A stretch of 64,000 bases of DNA. Origin: Pontibacillus chungwhensis BH030062. GTDB taxonomy: Bacteria > Bacillota > Bacilli > Bacillales > BH030062. Below the pieces are notes generated by a model, which worked only from the letters and a program-made list of their open reading frames with translations, had not been told where the DNA came from and did not search any database. The stretch is from assembly GCF_000770675.1 (NCBI RefSeq), contig NZ_AVBG01000007.1, positions 124,001-188,000 of the forward strand, given 5' to 3'. Numbering within the stretch: position 1 is the first letter of the stretch; the number at the start of each line of letters is the position of its first letter. Both the position numbers and the translations under genes were made by a program. This document shows, piece after piece, positions 42,706 through 50,632 of this stretch.

Positions 42706-43203
42706 TTATAGAATCTTTGACATATAGTATTCATCTACATATTCACCATCAATAAACAAGGAATCTCTTTTTGTTCCTTCTATTTCGAACCCTTGCTTTT
42801 TATACAAAGATAGTCCTGCTTTATTTTCAGTAACAACTGTTAATTCTAAGCGATGGATATTATGGTCCTTCGCCCATACTTCTAATTCTTTAAATAATTT
42901 TGTTCCTATTCCATGCCCTCTATAATCTCTTAATATCCCTATAATAATATATACAGAATGCTTGTTTCGTGTTGCGTTGCCGCCAATAGCAAACAAGAAT
43001 CCAACAAGTTCATTCGCTTGTTCTCCAACGAATATAGTTGAATTCTCACTTTCTTTAATAGCCTCTATTTTTTTAGATTGTTGTTCAAAATCAACTTTTC
43101 TTTCCCCAGCTTCCCAAAGCATATATTGTGAGCTTGCTTCGATTTCCTCTGTTAAAAGGGCAAATTTTTCAGCATCACTACCTTTTATTTCTCTTATTTC
43201 CAT
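42706..43203 (-). CDS. Cassette-type gene: GNAT-family N-acetyltransferase
   Basis: 165 residues with a full GNAT domain: IFVGEQANELVGFLFA near 57-72, acetyl-CoA loop LRDYRGHGIGTKLFKELE near 90-107, and LTVVTENKAGLSLYKKQGFE (split here at GLSLYKKQGF) near 120-138. Close in pattern to RimI/YesJ-type enzymes that act on amines or protein N-termini; substrate unknown. AAGGAG before the ATG. GNAT genes are frequent cargo in cassette arrays. Confidence 0.85.
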   Translation of the reverse strand: MEIREIKGSDAEKFALLTEEIEASSQYMLWEAGERKVDFEQQSKKIEAIKESENSTIFVGEQANELVGFLFAIGGNATRNKHSVYIIIGILRDYRGHGIGTKLFKELEVWAKDHNIHRLELTVVTENKAGLSLYKKQGFEIEGTKRDSLFIDGEYVDEYYMSKIL

Positions 43204-43237
43204 ATAGCTATTCTCCTTGTTAACTACGTTTATTTTT

Positions 43238-43262
43238 TGTTAAAGCACCCGTTAGCTTAATA
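43238..43262 (-). repeat. Cassette junction, left half
   Basis: Minus strand: TATTAAGCTAACGGGTGC TTTAACA. It keeps the CTAACGGGTGC core without a clear second arm. Confidence 0.5.
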
Positions 43263-43298
43263 AGCCGCCCCCCACCTTACTGTTATCCTGAGTTTAAT

Positions 43299-43586
43299 TT
43301 AATCAATGATTTCTCCACTTAAAAACTTTGTATCACAATAAGGGCAACGATATATATCATTTAAATCAGTGTCCACATCAAATCGTAATGGTAGTCTCCT
43401 TTTGCATACTGGACATCTCCATAAAGTAAAAGCCATTATAAAAAAGATTGCTAATAATGATATACCAAGGATAGTTAGCCATCTAAAACCTAAAAATATA
43501 TTTATTACATTAAGAGGTATGGCGATGAATAAACATATTAACGAAATTTCTCTATATTTCATTATGTCTTTTACCTTTCGTGACAT
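43299..43586 (-). CDS. Cassette-type gene: membrane protein with zinc-ribbon-like tail
   Basis: 95 residues: two membrane helices (about 14-30 and 33-50), then FTLWRCPVCKRRLPLRF and IYRCPYCDTKFLSGEI, i.e. two CPxC pairs that make a zinc ribbon at the C-terminus. ATG 43586 follows GGGGGAT. Function unknown. Confidence 0.7.
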   Translation of the reverse strand: MSRKVKDIMKYREISLICLFIAIPLNVINIFLGFRWLTILGISLLAIFFIMAFTLWRCPVCKRRLPLRFDVDTDLNDIYRCPYCDTKFLSGEIID

Positions 43587-43666
43587 AGTTATCCCCCTTT
43601 TACAAACACTTACGTATAATATTGGTAATGGTTCCTTATAGTCATAACTTTAATATAAATTGCAAT

Positions 43667-43712
43667 GAGCGATTGATTTCCTTCTTAAAAATTACTGCAC
43701 CGTTAGTTTAAG
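43667..43712 (-). repeat. Cassette junction, degenerate
   Basis: Minus strand: AAACTAACGGTGCAGTAAT TTTTAAGAAGGAAATCAATC GCTC. The CTAACGGTGC core is present and GCGATTG lies at the far end. Confidence 0.6.
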
Positions 43713-43718
43713 TGCTTC

Positions 43719-44010
43719 CTTTCTCAAACTCCACCTATGTACTTTAACATTATTCATTTCAAAAATATTACATTTAACTATACGAAATAACATCAGTTTT
43801 GACTATGGTTTTAACTTGCTTTCCATGGAAGCGCCGGGATAGTTCGCACACTTCCTGATTGTAATATATGAAGGAACTGTTACTTTTTCAAAACTGTATC
43901 GTGCAAAAACATCAGAGAAAATTTGTTTCTCTGATGTTTTTTGTGTTTGTTCTCTATAAAAGGGCACAGATAGAGGCGGCCGGACAAGGGACCCGTCCCC
44001 TATCCCACTA
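43719..44010. repeat. MITE-like repeat, copy D, inside a 280-base duplicated segment
   Basis: From 43730 the sequence matches 45440-45690: CACCTATGTACTT, AAAATATTACATTTAACTAT, GAAGCGCCGGGA, AATATATGAAGGA. Copy D keeps the hairpin (AACATCAGAGAAA and TTTCTCTGATGTT) and ends in GGACAAGGGACCCGTCCCC. Copy E lacks the hairpin. A further REP-like remnant lies at 44062-44090. No gene is present from 43587 to 44132. Confidence 0.75.
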
Positions 44011-44132
44011 CTCTGTCACTTAATCAAATGAAGCATTCAAGGATGTCGCTTTCCCTAAAGCGGCGAGACAAGAAACTACTCCCCATACCATTGAAAAAAC
44101 AGCTTTCATCATTCAATCGTTCCTTCATGATA

Positions 44133-44738
44133 TTACGCATTATGTAACTGTTCACTAATAACTATTGTCATCACAATTATAATTAATTGCTGCATTTCTG
44201 TTATCTGTTTATTACTAGTAATGGAATATTGATCTCCTAGCACTAAAGATTCTTTTAAAGTTGGATTAGGAACTGAGCGCTTCTTAATGCTTGAAAGCAC
44301 TAATTCACTTGCTTCCTTCTCTTTTACAAAAAAGTCCAATGAACCATTTCTACCTCTTGCAATAAGAAAGTCATCTCCATCAGGGGAGACAGCAAGTATT
44401 TTTTGAGACGTCATTTTTAATTCTTGTTGTAGTATAGAGAGTTTATTCCATTCTGCATCAAAGATATCTATTTTCTTATTGAAACCTCTCTTTTTACTTA
44501 TATAGGCCATGACCTTTGCTTTGGGATTCGTTATGCACAGGAGCTTACTCCCTACGGAATGTAAATGAATTAAATTCAGCAATTGATTTTTCCAATCTCC
44601 CGAAGTATCTATGGTTTCCTCAATCATTCCTATTAATTTCCCATCAGAACGTATGGAGTACTGATGACTCTGACTTTTCATTATGGACTCTTGTTTTATC
44701 TGCAAGTTGGAATATGTTGAAAACAATGGATGAATCAC
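44133..44738 (-). CDS. Cassette-type gene: unknown protein, perhaps tubby/scramblase-like
   Basis: Up to 201 residues. The body is strand-rich with short repeats (SIRSDGKLIGMIEETIDT, KLLCITNPKAKVMAYISK, KKIDIFDAEWNKLS, KILAVSPDGDDFLIARGR, NGSLDFFVKEKEAS), like proteins with a tubby or LURP-one-like barrel; the likeness is weak. A hydrophobic helix ends the protein (LIIIVMTIVIS). Start uncertain: GTG 44738 or TTG 44726 near AGGAAG; the natural N-terminus may be lost. Confidence 0.5.
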   Translation of the reverse strand: MIHPLFSTYSNLQIKQESIMKSQSHQYSIRSDGKLIGMIEETIDTSGDWKNQLLNLIHLHSVGSKLLCITNPKAKVMAYISKKRGFNKKIDIFDAEWNKLSILQQELKMTSQKILAVSPDGDDFLIARGRNGSLDFFVKEKEASELVLSSIKKRSVPNPTLKESLVLGDQYSITSNKQITEMQQLIIIVMTIVISEQLHNA

Positions 44739-44845
44739 TTCCTACATTAGATGCTTATTTACCTTAATCTGTTTTAGTTGATTAATTTTACTTTAATCAA
44801 AAAAGCAGAGATACTATTCATAGATCTGCCCAGGTTACCAACAAA

Positions 44846-44880
44846 ACGCTTGCTCACAATGAACAATCGCGTCCGTTATT
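44846..44880 (-). repeat. Cassette-junction inverted repeat
   Basis: Minus strand: AATAACGGACGCGATTGTTC ATTGTGAGCAAGCGTT. The left half has the GCGATTGTTC core. Confidence 0.6.
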
Positions 44881-44902
44881 GGAACAGTATTAGTAAGCAG
44901 AT

Positions 44903-45105
44903 TTATTTTTCTTTAGATTTTGATATTAAATAATTTAATGGTCCAACAAAAATGAATCCCCCAGCAGCTATACCTAAAAAACCGCAGAGTATGATAGCAG
45001 TTCAACATCCTTGCCTACACTATATTCTATAATCATAAGAAGGATAGTCATAATGGTTGGAGCTACGAGCGTCCAAAATAACATTACTTTGATAATCTTT
45101 GGCAT
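44903..45105 (-). pseudogene. Frameshifted small membrane-protein gene
   Basis: An ATG at 45105 with GGGAGGAG upstream opens MPKIIKVMLFWTLVAPTI and runs to about VGKDVE. The frame then stops early, but another frame continues with AIILCGFLGIAAGGF and FVGPLNYLISKSKEK to TAA at 44903. The whole span is 203 bases, not a multiple of three. So a two-helix membrane protein of about 67 residues was broken by a one-base loss or two-base gain near 44998. Confidence 0.6.
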
Positions 45106-45175
45106 CTTTCTCCTCCCATAAACAATAGCCACTATACAGCTATCGCCACCAATAGTAAAAACCCTTTAAAATCTT

Positions 45176-45361
45176 CTATTTAACTTTACTGTCTTTCTTT
45201 CTATTTGATAATGTCAACCAGTTATATAATAGTAAGATTAAGAACATTAAAATAAATATCCCTATATTATCAACCCACTTAATCTCTTTATCAAAAACTA
45301 ACTGCCAAATAATTGATACTACAAAAAATATAAAGGGAAAACTAATGCTATTCCTCAACAT
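45176..45361 (-). CDS. Cassette-type small protein, two membrane helices
   Basis: 61 residues with two hydrophobic segments (SFPFIFFVVSIIWQLVF and NIGIFILMFLILLLYNWLT) and a basic tail SNRKKDSKVK. ATG 45361 follows GGGGGTAG. No known family. Last gene of the array before repeat copy E. Confidence 0.6.
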   Translation of the reverse strand: MLRNSISFPFIFFVVSIIWQLVFDKEIKWVDNIGIFILMFLILLLYNWLTLSNRKKDSKVK

Positions 45362-45436
45362 ATTACTACCCCCTGCACTTATAAAGATTCCAATATACAC
45401 CCTGTTAAGATAATACCTCCTTCGGTTTTATTGCAT

Positions 45437-45686
45437 TCTTTTCACAAATTCCACCTATGTACTTCATTCCAGTTTTCAAAAATATTACATTTAACTATAC
45501 TAAATAACACAGGTTTTGACCATGGTTTTAACTATCTTCCCACGGAAGCGCCGGGACAGTTCTCACGCTTCTTGATTGCAATATATGAAGGAGCTTTTAC
45601 CTTTTAAGTACTGTTTTTTGTGTTTGTTCTCTATAAAAGGGCACAGATAGCGGCGGCCGGACAAGGGACCTGTCCCCCTATCCCAT
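45437..45686. repeat. MITE-like repeat, copy E (second copy of duplicated segment)
   Basis: Matches 43730-44000 over its length, including the AAAATATTACATTTAACTAT lead. The hairpin is cleanly missing: TTTTAAGTACTG runs directly into TTTTTTGTGTTTGTTC. It ends with GGACAAGGGACCTGTCCCC. Confidence 0.75.
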
Positions 45687-45724
45687 ACGGTGATCAAAAC
45701 CAAATCACAAGAGGGGTATTTCAG

Positions 45725-46219
45725 TTGTTCAAGGCCCAAAGCAAAGTCATCAAAAATCTATTCCGAATGTCTGGCATTGCGCTTGCCTTAGGTTTAGTGC
45801 TTTTGGTTAGTATACTTTGGAAGGAATATGAAGTGAAGACCGTTGACCAAACCGTCAGTAGTGTGATCATGACGATTGAAGACAGTAGCTTGTCTGAGCA
45901 GAAGACTAAACAGATTACTTCCCTTGTTGAAGGAAAAGATGCCATCGAGTATTTTGTAGTATATAAAAATCCAAACGCTTCCGCATTGCAAGAAGAGGGA
46001 GGTCGAGAGATTGCCATAGAATATGGAGATACTTCAGTTAAACACTCCGAAGGCTACGGTGCTGTGGTCAAAGGAGTTCATCAAGATAAATACCGTACGG
46101 TTGCAGTCTATGAAAGCAGTGATAAGACAGGTCTTTATTCTATTTCAATTGGATCATTTATAGTGTTTGTCGTACTTAGTCTATTCGCATTAATCTTAAG
46201 AGCAAAGCCAAGTCGTTAA
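45725..46219 (+). CDS. Two-helix membrane protein of unknown function
   Basis: 164 residues: N-terminal helix (ALALGLVLLVSILW), outer domain of about 100 residues (VKTVDQTVSSVIMTIEDSS, YRTVAVYESSDKTGLY), and C-terminal helix (GSFIVFVVLSLFALILR). TTG 45725 with AGAGGGG eight bases upstream is chosen; the longer frame would start inside repeat copy E. No known family. Confidence 0.6.
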   Translation: MFKAQSKVIKNLFRMSGIALALGLVLLVSILWKEYEVKTVDQTVSSVIMTIEDSSLSEQKTKQITSLVEGKDAIEYFVVYKNPNASALQEEGGREIAIEYGDTSVKHSEGYGAVVKGVHQDKYRTVAVYESSDKTGLYSISIGSFIVFVVLSLFALILRAKPSR

Positions 46220-46221
46220 CA

Positions 46222-46466
46222 TAAAGAGGAACTGTTACCTTTTCCATACTGTTTCATGCAAAAACGTCAGAGAACATGCGTGTCTCTGACGTTTTTTGTA
46301 TTTTGTTCTCTATAAAAGGGCACAGATAAGTGCTATCTCTTACATTTTGCCCATGTGGCCCAGTAAAAGTGTCATAGATTGGTCGCCTTTGTTACTTTTT
46401 AGTCATTAGGTAATGAGTAAACGTCACAGATAGAGGCGGCGGGACAAGGGACCTGTCCCCCTATCC
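46222..46466. repeat. MITE-like repeat, copy F
   Basis: GAGGAACTGTTACCTTTTCC, hairpin with AACGTCAGAGAA and TTCTCTGACGTT arms (loop reads CATGCGTG), CTCTATAAAAGGGCACAG, and terminal GGGACAAGGGACCTGTCC palindrome. It lies at the 3-prime ends of two convergent genes and can act as their terminator. Confidence 0.8.
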
Positions 46467-46853
46467 CACAATGACAACTTCCTCAGCAAAGCATATTACT
46501 GGTAGCTGCTCTAAACAGCTGTCCTTAATGTTAGCTTTTAATTCAATGTTTGGCTGTAAATCTTCAAAGCTCAAAGGTTCTTTATTTTCATTCATCACCT
46601 TTGTTCCTTCTTCAATTGTCACCCACATTTGTTCATCATCTTCTTCTGTTTCTTGTTTTAAATCTAGTAACACTCTTTTCGTTTTGATATCTACTTCGGT
46701 TATAACCCCTGCAATGTGGTAATCTTCTTCGGTTGTTTCCTCATCATGTGTTGAACCACTCGTGTTTTGACTTTCATCATTACTAGTTTGTTGACAGCCA
46801 AACAGCCCGATTAATAAGATCAAGAAAGACAAACTTACCATTCTCTTTTTCAA
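46461..46853 (-). CDS. DUF3221-like lipoprotein
   Basis: 130 residues with signal and lipobox LFGC (Cys about 20), a Ser/Glu-rich spacer and an OB-like domain (YHIAGVITEVDIKTKRVLLD, WVTIEEGTKVMNENKEP, FEDLQPNIELKANIKDSC). This resembles YobA/DUF3221 lipoproteins of Bacilli. TTG start at 46853 follows GGAGGGA. Confidence 0.7.
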   Translation of the reverse strand: MKKRMVSLSFLILLIGLFGCQQTSNDESQNTSGSTHDEETTEEDYHIAGVITEVDIKTKRVLLDLKQETEEDDEQMWVTIEEGTKVMNENKEPLSFEDLQPNIELKANIKDSCLEQLPVICFAEEVVIVG

Positions 46854-46938
46854 GACCGTCCCTCCTTTATATAGTTAGACGACCTATCAAAATAAAAGTT
46901 ACATGCCACAAGCAATGAATGGATTCACTAAACTACCG

Positions 46939-47505
46939 TTATGATTTTTCTCTCAACATGGAATACTTCACATAAGCTTTATAGTAACTTCCAGCAAAGA
47001 TGCCAGCCATAAGTATAGGAAGCAGCTTCAAGAGAACAAATGGAGTTTCAAAAATAAGTGCTTTCCAAAATAGTGCACCGTTCATATCCCAAAGGCCTTC
47101 ATGGTATAATCTCGTGTCCTTGTAAATCATAAAAGAAAACACTAAACAGAGCATCCCGAACCACAGTGAATAATTCATTAATCGTTTATAATAATTGCCT
47201 TGTGATTGGCGATCGGAGAAGATTTCATTTTGGCCATTATCTTCTTTTTGCCAATATCGGATCCCAAGCCCGGCGCCCTTAATATAGTTCCAGCCGAAAT
47301 CCTCGTAGATTCCAATGTATTCTTCAAGCTTTTCCTTGGGTAAATATTCTTGATAATCAAGTCGCATCACATATTTCTGATCCGTTTTTTCGAAGGTGTA
47401 CAATCCTAAACTATTAATATGTGTGCAGCGATATCCTTTTTGTAACTGTTCGTTCAGCCATTCCTCTTCTTTCTCAATATTAATAAACACCTTAAACCTC
47501 TTCAT
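46939..47505 (-). CDS. DUF2812 membrane protein
   Basis: 188 residues: N-terminal DUF2812 domain (FINIEKEEEWLNEQLQKGYR, YTFEKTDQKYVMRLDYQE, YEDFGWNYIKGAGLGIRYW), then two membrane helices (about 130-148 and 160-180). The PadR regulator gene precedes it and overlaps by 14 bases. This pair is a standard arrangement in Firmicutes; the membrane protein is probably what PadR controls. Confidence 0.85.
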   Translation of the reverse strand: MKRFKVFINIEKEEEWLNEQLQKGYRCTHINSLGLYTFEKTDQKYVMRLDYQEYLPKEKLEEYIGIYEDFGWNYIKGAGLGIRYWQKEDNGQNEIFSDRQSQGNYYKRLMNYSLWFGMLCLVFSFMIYKDTRLYHEGLWDMNGALFWKALIFETPFVLLKLLPILMAGIFAGSYYKAYVKYSMLREKS

Positions 47506-47809
47506 TCACTTCACCTTCTTCATATAAAGATAAAATATGCGAGAGCCTCTCTTGTTCCATCTTCAGAATCGTGCTTCCTTCTTCGGTAATCTTATAGATC
47601 TTTCTCCGACCTGAATGTCCAACCGGTTCAATCCAACCATGTTTACTCAAGTTTTCAATCGCCCCGTATAATGTACCAGCTGCTAAGCTAACGGAACCCT
47701 TACTCATATGTTCGATCTTCTGCATGACCGCGTAGCCGTGGAGAGGCTCGCGTAGTGCTAATAAAATGTAATGCATGGTTTCAGACAACGGCAATAATTT
47801 GTGTTTCAT
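47492..47809 (-). CDS. PadR-family transcription regulator
   Basis: 105 residues. PadR winged helix: LSETMHYILLALREPLHGYA, VMQKIEHMSKGSVSLAAGTL, YGAIENLSKHGWIEPVG, RRKIYKITEEGSTIL. It represses its own operon until a ligand binds. A perfect 15-base inverted repeat covers the region before its start (47821-47880). Overlaps the DUF2812 gene. Confidence 0.92.
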   Translation of the reverse strand: MKHKLLPLSETMHYILLALREPLHGYAVMQKIEHMSKGSVSLAAGTLYGAIENLSKHGWIEPVGHSGRRKIYKITEEGSTILKMEQERLSHILSLYEEGEVNEEV

Positions 47810-47820
47810 TTCCTCATCCT

Positions 47821-47880
47821 TTATTCAGTTCAACTATATAGTGTAACTTAGTAATAACATAATACAGTTGAACTGAATAA
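47821..47880 (-). promoter_or_regulatory. PadR operator/promoter region
   Basis: TTATTCAGTTCAACT at 47821-47835 and AGTTGAACTGAATAA at 47866-47880 are perfect inverted copies that frame 30 AT-rich bases holding a TATATA box. The arms start 12 bases before the padR start codon. The size fits two PadR dimers. Confidence 0.75.
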
Positions 47881-47946
47881 TCAATACTATTTTATATTTT
47901 TTTCCAAAGGACTTGCAGTACCCTTTCGAATTAGACCAATACATAA

Positions 47947-47985
47947 AAAGAGTCGATTTCCTTTACGTTCGGAAATCGACTCTTT
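47947..47985 (-). terminator. Rho-independent terminator
   Basis: Perfect 15-base arms AAAGAGTCGATTTCC and GGAAATCGACTCTTT around TTTACGTTC, just downstream of the minus-strand gene at 48010. Confidence 0.8.
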
Positions 47986-48009
47986 CCACCTATCTTGTGA
48001 GGTGAACTT

Positions 48010-48336
48010 TTAAGTAGCGCTATGGGTTCTTTTTCTCGAAAAGCTAACTAATGCAAGGGATAAACAAAGCATGCTCAACGCCCACACAACGCCAGAGATC
48101 CCGATCTGGAGCGAGATTTCTTCTGAAGCCATTGGATGAGTGTAGTCAAAAGCGATTCCCTTTAATGCGAAATAGACAGCAATCGAAACGAATAGCAGAT
48201 GCAATAACGTCCATATGTAACCTGATTGATTTTGTTTATTTCTTATCCATAGAAAGATTGTGACCAAAATAGCGATCCCCATAACAATCGAAAAACCACC
48301 AATTAACAGACTCATAACTTCTTGTTCTAATGGCAT
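48010..48336 (-). CDS. Three-helix membrane protein
   Basis: 108 residues with hydrophobic segments about 9-28, 40-57 and 76-96, then a basic SRKRTHS tail. ATG 48336 follows GGAGGTGG. No recognised family. Confidence 0.65.
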   Translation of the reverse strand: MPLEQEVMSLLIGGFSIVMGIAILVTIFLWIRNKQNQSGYIWTLLHLLFVSIAVYFALKGIAFDYTHPMASEEISLQIGISGVVWALSMLCLSLALVSFSRKRTHSAT

Positions 48337-48366
48337 AAGATACCACCTCCAAAATAATTTGTTTGT

Positions 48367-48948
48367 TTAAAAAGTAAGGACTGCGGTTGAATTGTAATAG
48401 GATCCAAAATGTTCTTGAACTTCCTCGTTCTCATCTAAAGCTTTTATTGGCCCCCAAGCGTTACGTTTATAAAAGTAACGGCCTGAGTTGGTAGAGATAA
48501 TTTCTATTGTTTCAACTTCGTTATTTACTTCTGCTGTAATAGAAGATATACGTTTGTCCTTCACCTTTCCAAATACGACCGGTATTTCTTTTGCTTTTCC
48601 GCTCTCATCTTCAGTGTGCAAAATTTTGTGATGTGCAGCGAATGAATTGTTTCTTACTGAGTCTACTGACGTATCAATTACTTCCCAGTTAGAATCACTA
48701 TGTTTAGTCAATATAGCAATCCCTACTCTTTCATATGGATCCTTTTCATCTGCATTGTAGGCAGAGAAGAGGACTAGTGTTCCATAGGTTGTTTCCTGTT
48801 TGGATATAGTCTTTTGTACTTCTACTGCGTCTGCCCAGTGATTGTTTATTGCCTCTTTGGGTGATTCGTTGCTACACCCTAGAAGTATAAAAACGAAAGA
48901 TAGTATGATTATGTGCTTCATAAATTGGTAGTGTATTTTTCTGAACAA
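48367..48948 (-). CDS. Lipoprotein of unknown function
   Basis: 193 residues with signal and lipobox LLGC, then SNESPKEAINNHWADAVEV. The body (FSAYNADEKDPYERVGIAIL, WEVIDTSVDSVRNNS, GKVKDKRISSITAEVN) looks like a strand-rich domain seen in small Bacillus lipoproteins. TTG 48948 follows GAGGAGG at good spacing; the longer frame starts inside the ribosome site. Confidence 0.65.
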   Translation of the reverse strand: MFRKIHYQFMKHIIILSFVFILLGCSNESPKEAINNHWADAVEVQKTISKQETTYGTLVLFSAYNADEKDPYERVGIAILTKHSDSNWEVIDTSVDSVRNNSFAAHHKILHTEDESGKAKEIPVVFGKVKDKRISSITAEVNNEVETIEIISTNSGRYFYKRNAWGPIKALDENEEVQEHFGSYYNSTAVLTF

Positions 48949-49052
48949 GGGAAGAATCCTCCTCAATGGTGATACACAGTTGTTATAAAAAGGGAATTTC
49001 CCTTTAAGTGAAACTAAGAATCAGCGCCCTATAAACCTCTTCACTCCAAAGC

Positions 49053-49247
49053 TTACGACTTTTGATGCTTGATCCTTTTCTTTTCATTAACCTTTTGTTT
49101 CACCCCAAGCAAATACAGAACCAGTTCAAATATAACGTAAATGACAATTACTGTTACGAACAGTAAAACGCTTCGTTCAATGATTAAACAATATAATGAA
49201 ATAAAGGAAAGGGTGGATACGATTAATTGATACAGTTTAGGGTTCAT
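49053..49247 (-). CDS. Small membrane protein, two helices
   Basis: 64 residues, two hydrophobic segments (LIVSTLSFISLYCLII and VLLFVTVIVIYVIFELVLYLL) and a basic tail KQKVNEKKRIKHQKS. ATG 49247 follows TAGGAGTG. No known family. Confidence 0.6.
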   Translation of the reverse strand: MNPKLYQLIVSTLSFISLYCLIIERSVLLFVTVIVIYVIFELVLYLLGVKQKVNEKKRIKHQKS

Positions 49248-49347
49248 AGTTCCATCACTCCTACTATTTAAATTCACACGGAATTTATAGTTGTTATATA
49301 TCTTTTTTATCGGTTTCCTTCTTTCACTCAAAATACCTTTCCTAAAT

Positions 49348-49632
49348 TTATTTGTTATCTCTTCCCTGTCTACGAGCAGAAATCCTGTCCGCGATGTAAT
49401 AAAAACCGGTACCAATTAAAACGGAAATGACTAAACCTAACATGGTAGCCTTTGAGTGATATTCATTTCCGGTTACTTGTATGGAATATAATTTGGCATT
49501 CATCCATTCGGGCTGTGAAGAAAAGGTAGTATTTCCAGTAAAACGAATAATGAAAGGTGTAATAAAAATAATGGCGATATACAGCAGTGCCACGCTAAAG
49601 CCCCTCAAGAGTGCTTTACTCAATTTAATCAA
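49348..49632 (-). CDS. Small membrane protein, two to three helices
   Basis: 94 residues; helices about 10-30 and 62-80, a polar loop with GNTTFSSQPEWMNAKLYSIQ between them, and a basic end SARRQGRDNK. TTG start 49632 follows GGGGAATAGG. Unknown function. Confidence 0.6.
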   Translation of the reverse strand: MIKLSKALLRGFSVALLYIAIIFITPFIIRFTGNTTFSSQPEWMNAKLYSIQVTGNEYHSKATMLGLVISVLIGTGFYYIADRISARRQGRDNK

Positions 49633-49736
49633 TCCTATTCCCCATTTCTTTCATAGATTGAATCAAGTTCCTACACCCCGACAAGTTTGAAAGCCTAAGA
49701 AATCGTAAAATGAGAAAGTAAGGAGACATTTTATTT

Positions 49737-50237
49737 TTAGTTATTTTCAATGGTTCTCGTGAAGTTATGAATCAACTCTCCATCCTGCCAGTCATACCAA
49801 CCCCAATACTCTGTGTTCTCTCCCCCAATGGTATAATGAACCAGATAGGCATTTTCATTCTTCTCTATTCTTTCAAAATAATCTATTGTAAAATCCTCAT
49901 CCCCTACTTTGTCTTCTATTGCTTCATACACAGCATTTTCGATTTTGTTTTCTTGCAAATACAGAAATACCGATGCGGCCAAAACAATTAAAGCGAGCAA
50001 GGTGCCGATCCAGTCAATCACACTAGTATTCTTTTTCTCTTTCTTGTTGTACCACATGATCTTGATTAGGGACATAATCAGCACCAGCATAAATACAAGG
50101 ACAAATAGAACGAACAGAGAAACTTGGAAGACGGTCGTTATATATAAGGTTGCAAAATAAAGGAGCAACAGGAGAAGAAATTTCTCTAATCTATACTTTT
50201 TCTCATTAAACAAGAACTCAACAACGCCTTTACGCAA
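49737..50237 (-). CDS. Membrane protein with exported acidic domain
   Basis: 166 residues: three hydrophobic segments (about 20-37, 40-60, 78-96) and then an acidic C-terminal domain of 65 residues (EAIEDKVGDEDFTIDYFERI, YLVHYTIGGENTEYWGWYDW). TTG 50237 with AAGGAG. Unknown function. Confidence 0.6.
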   Translation of the reverse strand: MRKGVVEFLFNEKKYRLEKFLLLLLLYFATLYITTVFQVSLFVLFVLVFMLVLIMSLIKIMWYNKKEKKNTSVIDWIGTLLALIVLAASVFLYLQENKIENAVYEAIEDKVGDEDFTIDYFERIEKNENAYLVHYTIGGENTEYWGWYDWQDGELIHNFTRTIENN

Positions 50238-50315
50238 AATTCCACTCCTTCATTTACTTAACTAACATTCGTACAACAGCAAAGGAGCTGCCGCTACGAC
50301 AACTCCTTAACCCAT

Positions 50316-50501
50316 TTAATTGATAAGAAAATTACCGATTAACCCAAATAGAAACATTAAAATAACGCCTCCGACCAGAAAATACCCTATTAGCTTAATA
50401 GGTAAGGGCAACTTGCCTCCCCTGGTTTTAGGGAAACCTTCGATATCTTGCTTATGAGCAATGGCATCGTTAAACGGTTTGTTATGGTTTTCATGGTTCA
50501 T
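50316..50501 (-). CDS. Small single-helix membrane protein
   Basis: 61 residues: polar N-terminal half (MNHENHNKPFNDAIAHKQD) and one C-terminal helix (IGYFLVGGVILMFLFGLIG). GGAGGTG precedes the ATG. The PKTRGGKLPLPIKLIGYF block recurs in short amino-acid-transporter-associated proteins of Bacilli; I cannot assign a role. Confidence 0.55.
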   Translation of the reverse strand: MNHENHNKPFNDAIAHKQDIEGFPKTRGGKLPLPIKLIGYFLVGGVILMFLFGLIGNFLIN

Positions 50502-50632
50502 AAACGATTTAACACCTCCGTTGTAGAAGCTTTTTCGTTCACTATTCTGAGAATCCTTATAGTATACATACGGTTTAAACCACAGTTAGTTTCAAATTCT
50601 AGTAGCCTCGAATAGGAGTGTGCCACAATGTT

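Noticed and set aside
39251-45361. Classical chromosomal integron
   Set aside because: The junctions do not show the attC R and L box pattern with GTTRRRY cores, and no tyrosine recombinase is seen. Only the general plan is alike.
45620-45724. Extended N-terminus of the membrane protein at 45725
   Set aside because: The additional residues are encoded by the end of repeat copy E and lack a ribosome site.
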